From positions 1 through 20,721 of the forward strand of contig ATSW01011484.1 in the NCBI GenBank assembly GCA_000444245.1: 20,721 nt of DNA. The letters are read 5' to 3'. The translations under genes and the position numbers were made by a program. Origin of the DNA: Botryllus schlosseri (taxonomy: Eukaryota > Chordata > Ascidiacea > Stolidobranchia > Styelidae). Positions 10,101 to 19,100 of this stretch are shown here, piece after piece. The first letter of the stretch is position 1. Each line of letters begins with the position of its first letter. Below the pieces are notes generated by a model. The model was not told where the DNA came from and did no database searches. It worked only from the letters and a program-made list of their open reading frames with translations.

Positions 10101-13100
10101 TGTAATGGATATCCTTATAAGCAAGTTATGGGTAAGCAATGCTTTCCAGCAGAGGTGGTCAAAGTAGTCCAGAAAGCTACACAAGTAGAAGTAGCGACGA
10201 AAATTTTTTACTCAAGTACGAGTAGTAGAAGTACTTCTTCCATAAGCCACCTTAACTACTTGAAGTAGAAGTATAATTGACTGACTTCAAATCTACCCAA
10301 GTAAGTAGTTTTGAAAAAAGTCTCAATTCGTTCGCATGGACTGTTAAAAGCTGCAAATTGAGCTATGCGGAAGGTGCAGATAGCTTGATTTGCATCGATG
10401 CATCCCAGGAGGTATCAATTTTGGACAGAATGATCATTCTTTCGCATCATGGGTTGCAAATTATAGTATTGATATGAAAATGCGATACTAACCATTTGTT
10501 TACTGCAAGACCACGTTTTAGAGAATATCATGGCATGGCGCCTGACCCCATATTATAAGGCCCCAAGTTTAGGTGAAGAGCAATACGGAGAAGTTCTATC
10601 GGATACGGTTTCAACACTTTGCGCGATTAGTATACGTTTATAACAAATATTGTGGATCGTAAAAGTTATATTGTGTGAGCTTTATTTTCATTACTACGCT
10701 TGTTTTCGTGGTTCAACATGTATGTTCTGCAGACAAACGAACTGGAAGTAATTAGAATTTAAAGTATGATACTCGGAATTGAACCTGAAATACGAATACC
10801 ACTTGTAAAAAGCGGAAAATATATTTCATACCTTTTGTACATAAAGATTAAAAGGTGATCTGCTAAAACAGGTGTAACGTTCAAAAAAACCAGATTTTCC
10901 AGATTAGCAGGACACGTCATGGGCTGCTAGATTACGAAATGATAGGTAATTGCTAAATTGCGAAGCCGTAGTTTCAAACGTTATGCTGGGCCATATTTAC
11001 TGTGATGAAATATTTGATATGGACGACAATGCGGTGTGAGCGAAATCAAGCAATCCGGTACCTAAAATATATTCACAGATACTTTCGTGAAAACATAATG
11101 TCACTCCATAACTACTGTGCGCGAAGCGCAAGAAAATTTCTGGGCTTTACTTGACTTCATGAATATTAAAAGTAGGCCTAGGTACTTCGTGAAAACAGCC
11201 CCGAAATTCCGCAGGCTACCTTTCGCATTGGGGAAGTAGATCATACAATATTACGAAGTAGAAGTAGAAAAAACCAGATCTACTTGAGTAAGTAACAGAA
11301 GTAGAGGAAAAGTACTTCGTTGCTGACCACCGCTGGTTTCCAGCACAGATAAAAGACATGCGACCAAGACAATGAAATGGTAATATTTCCCCGGGAGCGG
11401 TTTGATTCCTGAACTCCTTGACCACAGATCCAGCTACCGTGGCGGAAGCTAATTTCTGTCACTTGAGCAATATGAAGATATCTTTGTTACTCAGAACAAG
11501 TGAAACAACGGTATGAGGCGCAAACTGAGATTGCGAAAATGTTCTAAGGTGTTGAGATGGGCATTATGATATCGAACAGTGAAGATTTGAAGTCAATTTC
11601 AATCCAAAAGCCATTAGTCGGAAGCAAGTTGTACTTGATTACCGCACACAATTTATCCCATCGCCGTTATGGGGTCTGATCTGATTACACACCTGTGTTA
11701 AATATGTCTTTGGTTTGGCTCGTTTTGTTCGTAGGACCTCTTCCATTTTCGAATTCTTCCTATCGATGTCTAGCGCTTCCTCCAGCGTCTCCGGGTGGAT
11801 TGAGGAATGCATGCCCTCGTAATCTGTAATGCAGGGGGTATGATGCAGTCTGTACGGAATGAACATAACCGTTGGGTGCGCTGCCGCATTGACGCTAACG
11901 AGCTGGCCAGGAGGCCTGCAATGAATGTCTGAAGAGCGCTCGTGGTCAGTCACAACTAAAATAGAAAATACGTAATCCGGTGCAAACGTATAAATCATCG
12001 GTCACCACTAGGGCTGGGCAAAATCGAGTACCTGAGTGATTCGGTTGTGAATCACGCATTACGCTTCGAGTCGAGTCGAGTATTCGAGTATCACACATTA
12101 TGACGTCACAACAAAATATATTATATCAAAGTTCAAATATGTTCCTTTTATGCCCCCACAAATAGCATAATGCCTGTTATCCGTCACATTAAATATACTT
12201 TGGTATTTTTTCGACCATACCGATTTCATTGCACTTCTTGACAATGTTGCGGGATGATCACGACTTCTTAAATACGTTATTTCCAGTAACGGTCGTAGTT
12301 TTGTACTATGTCTCGTATGCTGCGACCCGGCCAACCAAGGTTTCAAGGCTTCCTCAGTGGAAAATAGTATCAAAACTATAATTCTCGTTAGTAAATTAAC
12401 TTTTAGTTGCGAGGAGCGTATAATGTCAGTACTCGAAAAAATCGACTTTTACTACTCGACTCGAATCATTGTGCCCAGCCCTAGTCACCACACGGCAACT
12501 TTTGCTGAGCGATCTTTTCAATGCCTACACAACAACATGGCAAAAGTAAGGCTCGATTCCCCACCGCTCTCCCGATTTTGAATATATGTTTCCAATTTAC
12601 GCACAGGCATAAAATGCGCTTTGGTAGCCAGAAAAATGTTGTTATCGAATCTCTCGTGTGGTTCCTGACCCGAAGAACGAGCAAAGTCCACACTTGTCGC
12701 ACCTCGTACAGTAGTGGGCTGAAGGACCTACAAATTCTCACGACAGGGGATGTTCGATGATTACATCCACCAATTGATATATAATCTTTGGAGATGAACA
12801 AACCGTTTCGATGTAGGGTGAGATCTGGCGCATTTTGTATTCACGCCCATATTTGGAAAGGTTAGCTTGCTTGCGTGTGTACGATTACGCCGGCTTCATT
12901 TGGAGAATAGGTCGGTCCTCCGACAAAAACCGCGGAGTTACGTATCCGGTTAGCAGAACGTGATACACCGGCGTAAAGAGGCGAGATAGGTAGAATGTAG
13001 CATTAAGGTATGTAGTTGAATGCGCCGTTCTTTGTTAACTCTCTGATTCGATTTACGCATCAGCTAGGAGGGATAGGAGGTTGACGTTAGCGAATTACCT

Positions 13101-16100
13101 CACCATACAGCACCATGCACATTAGGGGTATTCAAAAATGACTTTTTTTCTCGAATTGTACTGGCTACCTGTTCACCCCATTTTTGTGTTAGGTTGTCTA
13201 TAGAAACGATGTTCACTAAATTTGGTTCAATTCCAACCAGTGAAGCGGTGGTATTACCGTCAAAAAATTTAGATTATCAATAAAATAGCATTTACGGTGA
13301 CCAACTCTTCAATTAATTATTATAAGTGTGCCGCATGGGGCGAACAGAAAATTTTGAATTTTTTATTTTTATATAATAAATAGAGACTTTCTTCTCCTGT
13401 AGCAATGCGGCTACTTGCTGGAATTGAACCGAATTTGGCGTGTAGGCTTAAATTAGGAAACCTAACAATCTTATCAAGTAGCCAGTACAATTTGAGAAAA
13501 AAAGTCATTTTTGAACACCGACGCTACCTGGCTACGTAACAAAGATCATTCCCGACAAAGAGACCATAGCGAAAATACTGTATTTTAGATTTTATCTGCA
13601 CATCGGGTTTACTCTGAACTAATTAAGCCTGGTCACTAATAATACATCACAATGCTTCATTATGTAAAGAAAATTGCGAATCTAGTATTAGATCAATTCT
13701 CCGCTAGGCTAGATTTCATATTAGACCGTGATAGTGTGTTCTGATAATTGAAAACACAAATCCTTACAGCTGGAAGATCTTGAGCGAAGATTACGACCAT
13801 AGGCTATGCTCAATCGGGACGAAGTGGTCGTGGTGGGATTAACGACACGTCTCTGGTGCTTGGTTTCAGTGCGTATCGTACCACTATGATACAATGATGT
13901 TTCCGATGCGGGGTTACCTGAAGTCGGGACCCCGCGCTTCCTGATACCTTGCTTTATTGCTCAACACTAGGGGTTTAAAATTTGAGTTATTCATGTGCTA
14001 GCTTACAGTTATACTTGAATTAATCCTCCGATATTTTACTTCGATCACATTGATATACTGATCAATGTTATGCCTCTTGTAATAATACATCATTAATATG
14101 CGAAGGGAAAACCTTCCGGTTACGGCTACTGGCAGGCCCGACGCGGGGCTTCATAGGCGTGTGTGTGGCCGACGTGTGGTGTCACCCAATGTCCCCTCTA
14201 AGCTGCGCACGTGCGCAATCGCGCAGTACTGACACGGTCTCTGCGCACAGAAAATCGAAGCTGCGCACAAAAACTCCGAAGTGATGACCTTTTTTTAGTC
14301 GTTATTCACTGTTGTCCGAGGGATGGCGTAGTTAGTTGGTGAGTGCGCGCAGACTCGTGAAGAATTAGAGGGAGGATTTTGTCACCCGAAATTTTTGCGC
14401 AGGTTGTGAGTTGACATGAACTTGAGCTTGTCAATGCTTCGCAACATTCTTGTTACTTGTGTTGTAATCACCATAACGTCAGACTCAATTATAATATCAT
14501 CGCCACAATGTCACACTCAATCTTGTATCCGATGGGGATACTATACCATTGTCTTGCTTCAGATTTATATCGAATCGATAAATTAGAAGAATGATGCTTG
14601 GGTTCTACTACATGGACTCTCCAACGCTATTGTATATACTATTTTAAATCTCGGTTATCAACTTCGTGGGTATGGTTGCATTTAAAACAAAAATCAATTT
14701 AAAACAAACATGTTTAAAACATGACCCTTGTTTAAAACATGTTTTTTATTGTTTGTTTAGCCGTGAGGTCACGAGTTTTCAATTGACATTGGCAATTGAA
14801 AATATAGGGTAAATAAGACTCCTTCGACGAAAAAGTCATCCGACCACTTCCATAAACAGACCAAAATATATTTAACCAGGACTACATAGTTATGAAGCAT
14901 TTTTACGTTCGGCGGTCATCAACATCAGAACACCCATTCCGTACCATTGATCTATACATACGTGCTATAACTGTTGAACCGACGATGATTGAGCGTTCCA
15001 GCCGTCCCACATCGTATACGTCGACCATATTGGGTGCAAATCGTCCGTAGGCTTACGCTATATGTTTTTTCGAAACTATTTATACAATTATGCATAATTA
15101 CACGTTTGAAAAAGAAACACAATTTTTTTCAAAAAGGCATTTAAAAGACACCATTTGTTTTTAAATGCAACCCTGATCGTGGGAAATGATACCTGTGGAC
15201 ACCTCGATATTATTTCAAAGTCCCGGAAGAACTCATCCTATAATCTGAGACTCGCTGGAATTTTCTTCGCTGCAACTATACCTCCTGATAGATCGTGTAT
15301 TTTGTATGATATACTGTAGAACTGTGTTTCGAAAACCTAAAAGGAAGATTTTGGGACCAGGATATCGACATAGTAGGCCGCTGTATAATTCGCCTTATAT
15401 AGATTTCTTACAAAAGTTCTGAGGTTCTGACCCTTGTTTGTAGCATGGTTTTTCATTGGCCTTGCCGTCATGAATCTTCAATTGTGGCGACAAAGTGGAC
15501 TGACATTGACAATTGAAAGTTAGGGTAAATATGGCCCCTTGGTCGAAAAAGGCTTTCGACCCCTGTCTTAAATAAACCAAAAATTATCTTCGACCAGGTC
15601 TACAATGTAATGAAACATTTTTAGGGTCGCTGGTCATCGTCGTCAGAACGTCAATTCCGTACCAATGGTCTATTAACTACATGCTATAACTGTTGAACCG
15701 ACGACTATTTCGAGGGTTCCAACCATTCCATATCGTGTACGTCGGCTATATCAGATGCAAATTGTCCTTATTGGCTCATGCTACATGTTTTCTCGAAAGC
15801 ATTTACACAACTGTGGCATCATTATACAACTTTTGAAAAAACACGATTTTTTGTAAACGGCAATCAATTAAAACACTGCTTAAAATCATTTGTTAATTGT
15901 TTTAAATGCAACCTGATTATTAATTGCCTAATGAAATTGACAGGATGTCACAGATATTTACTTATACATCTTTCTATTTTGGCTTCTGATCGTTCATTGA
16001 CGCATTTTCAACTAAATAATTCTACCGGATACACGAATGTTTAATAACGTTACCGCTGGAAATTGACCAATTATCCCTTTCGGCTGTTGTACTTTAATGC

Positions 16101-19100
16101 TCATGTAAACAATGCAGCTGACACATCGTAGATTTTAGACGGCTTACAAACGCTCAGGTGTGATTGGACCTGGGCACCCGTTTTGCCTCTTGTAGGTGTA
16201 GCAGTGCTGCTTAACGCGGCCAAGCCACCAACATTTCGATTTACAATTCCCTTACCTGTTGTCGGCGTCATATCGGTAGAAACGCTGTTCAGTTCTTGCC
16301 TTCTCCGAGTCTTTCTGTTGTATGCCGACACCTTGTTCATTTTAGCCCATATTTTCTCGATGTCCGCTTCCGTTATCACGTCCGGATCGAATACGCTTCT
16401 TTCGCTCTGCGAAGTGGACTGTTTTGTAAATTTTTCCTCTTTTGTGTCCACGTCATTCTTTTCACTCTGACAAGTTCCAGGGGACATTGTTTAATGTAAA
16501 CTAAGCAATCTGTAGATCTGTGATGGATCGTATCGCGAGGAATCGTGCTTGTGGTAAATACAAAAGATCCGGTAATGTGTCATAATAATGTTTAACGTCG
16601 AGCCTTTGTATGTTCTGGACAAGCACCGGGCAGGTGACAGAATGTATCTTTCCCGGCAGGCTTTTTGAAGGCTGCTTTCAGAGTATGTTTTTGGAGCAAA
16701 TTATACATTGAATCCATACGTCAACGAGAACCCCCTCTTTGACCAATAAGTCAGTTTAGGGATTATGATCTATGTGTAAAGGTTTAATACGACAAACTTT
16801 GCCATGGGTTAGGTATTGTCTGAGATTTACGAAATGACGGTCGTGGGATGGAATTGTCTTGTGTCGGAGAATGCAGAATCTGAACATGCCGGTGTCTGAA
16901 AAACCGTTAAGTATGCTGAGTGCGCACGCAGCACCCTACACGCTGTCTCAAATTCCCGATGTATGCAACAAACAGCTGAGTCATTTTCTGAATATATGTA
17001 TTACAGATGATCTCGCGGTCAATTAAAATATAGACATAGACACTTTAAATGACTGTGGCACTAGTGGTCTTACTGCGTCGAACATGAATCAAAGCGTATC
17101 ATTTCGTCGCGAAAGAAATTCCATGACTTTAACAACACAAATGAATCAAAGTTGCATCCGCCTCCCTTGAAACTATTGAATTTTGCGCAGATGCCATTAA
17201 TAAAACTATTGCAGAAAATGTGAATGTGACACCACTCGCCGTGTCCAGTTTCTAATTTACGTCATTGCCGTATTTTGTGAGGTCAATTGTTGACGTAACA
17301 CTGGGGAATATCTGTTTTTGTGGATTCGTTGCGATTCTTGGCTTCGATTGGAGGAAGAAGGCGCCCCGTAACTCGTTGCACGAGTTGTCCGTGATAAGCA
17401 AAAATTTCTACCAATATTTTTCACTTCAGTCACTTCTTGGCAGTTTCTATGGATTTCAAGGTTGGCGCTTGGCCCGCATTACTAGTATATTAATTTGGGT
17501 TCGTTTTGTTAGGCGAACCCAACTCATGAATATTCCAATTATGTTTGAATGTTTGCTTAGTCGACCGTATTGCAGTGAGTAAAGGATTGAATGAAATACG
17601 CGTACACGTAATCGGAGTTTGGAGCGTATATGGACTTACGAAATCATGTGCTGAACAATTTAAAAATAGCTAAAACATTCTGTACTAAAATGACATCGAA
17701 ACAGAGATCTTGTGTAGTACCAACGGCTTTGAAAATAGCTAAAGTTAAGAGTTGAAGGGTTCCAGCCCCGCTTGGCTATAGGCTACGCTAAATCATTGAT
17801 CTCATCGGGGTTAACGCTTGTAACATTTTCTGTACTTGATTATGATCACTATAATAATACATTTCTACCGTGTCTTGTTGTAGCTTGACAGACTCGTTTA
17901 TTTTAATCACCGCTTCATCATTGTCACTTGTAATAAAAGTTGACCTAACTGGTATAATTTTTTATTGTAATTCGTATGTATTTGCAAACATTTTTTCTAT
18001 ACAACTCTGTCCCGTTAAAATTCTCCACCCTGTCCTGCAAGCTGGAAACCGAACACCTGGTACCCGCCTCCTGGCAATTGAAACCTGTTTGCTGTATCCC
18101 CTCCCCTACTTATCCATTTCTTTGTGTAATTCCTGCCGGGATGGAATATCCAGTATCTTTTGTTTCGTGATTTAATTCCGAGGTATCTTTTATTCAGAAA
18201 TATTCCATTGTATCCGCCTCTGTTGTGTTGTATGTCTTGTTTAACTATTGTAAGTTGATTGTGCGATGTTGTCAGGTGAAATTAAGTCATGAATATCGGA
18301 AATATTGGCGAACATTGGGGCCTATCGATTTTGACAACAATTCAAACTTTTGTTCCTATAATAACTTCGGTTTCGATAACCTAGGACTACCTGACGAAAT
18401 GATTGCGTGCTCTATTCTGCTACTGCTGTCATTTCCCGTGTTCATCATATTCGACTTATACAACAACATTATTGATACTTGCAATCCCCTGACATGACAG
18501 CGATGTATCTGACGCTGAGTATTGGAGCAACAAGCAGTTTTATACATTGCAAGACACACTATTATCGATGGTATAGACATATATTTTATTGTCATAGAAC
18601 GTCGTTATTTTCGATAAGCTAAACACAAATATGAAGGGGGCAACGAAAATACGGCAACTCACTATTATCGTAAAGGATTGATGTGATCTACGATTTCAAA
18701 AGAAATTCGTTAGGGAAATTAATTTATCACGGCAACGCAGCAACGGAGGTAATCCTCCCGTGGTCGGGTTGAAGGGCGATAAAATGATTGGTGTAATTAA
18801 TCTTGAGCGTACACACACACACACAATACTTAAGTCTGTAGTGGGTGATTTGATTAAGATACATTTAATTGTGTCCGCGTAATGTGAGAGGTAGGTATAT
18901 GTATCTTGATTCGCGCGGATTACTCTTATGTATGGGCCTTATACTAAATCATGGATTTTTGTCAAGGCCGTTCGTGTGGGCGTATTTTCAATGTTATAAA
19001 CACGAAAATAGATTTCTTTGCCGCGTCAGTGGCCAGATACAAGGTTTGCGACCTCATCCAAATTTAAAATATCGCTGTTGAAATCTTGAAAGATGATTCA

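Noticed and set aside
13908-13935. GC-rich hairpin GCGGGGT / ACCCCGC
   Set aside because: Only a 7-bp stem with no repeated copy or context to give it meaning.
13600-13940. Possible 23-nt micro-exon (near 13916-13938, minus strand) that would bridge nested exons 1 and 2
   Set aside because: The phase would fit, but the acceptor lacks a pyrimidine tract and such a short match is likely by chance.
15395-15580. Minus-strand 61-codon frame
   Set aside because: It lies inside the second copy of the inverted-repeat element and is not shared as a frame by the first copy.
16183-16499. + strand hydrophobic frames opposite nested exon 1
   Set aside because: Mirror frames of the polar minus-strand exon, which has an ATG and a full-consensus donor.
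17265-17582. 105-codon + strand frame in the right part of intron 6
   Set aside because: Hydrophobic-biased frame in T-rich DNA without motifs, and with no flanking splice sites that fit a second exon.
17870-18175. 101-codon + strand frame, partly hydrophobic
   Set aside because: Composition reflects T-rich intronic DNA; no homology recognised and no linkage to the neighbouring frame at 18225.
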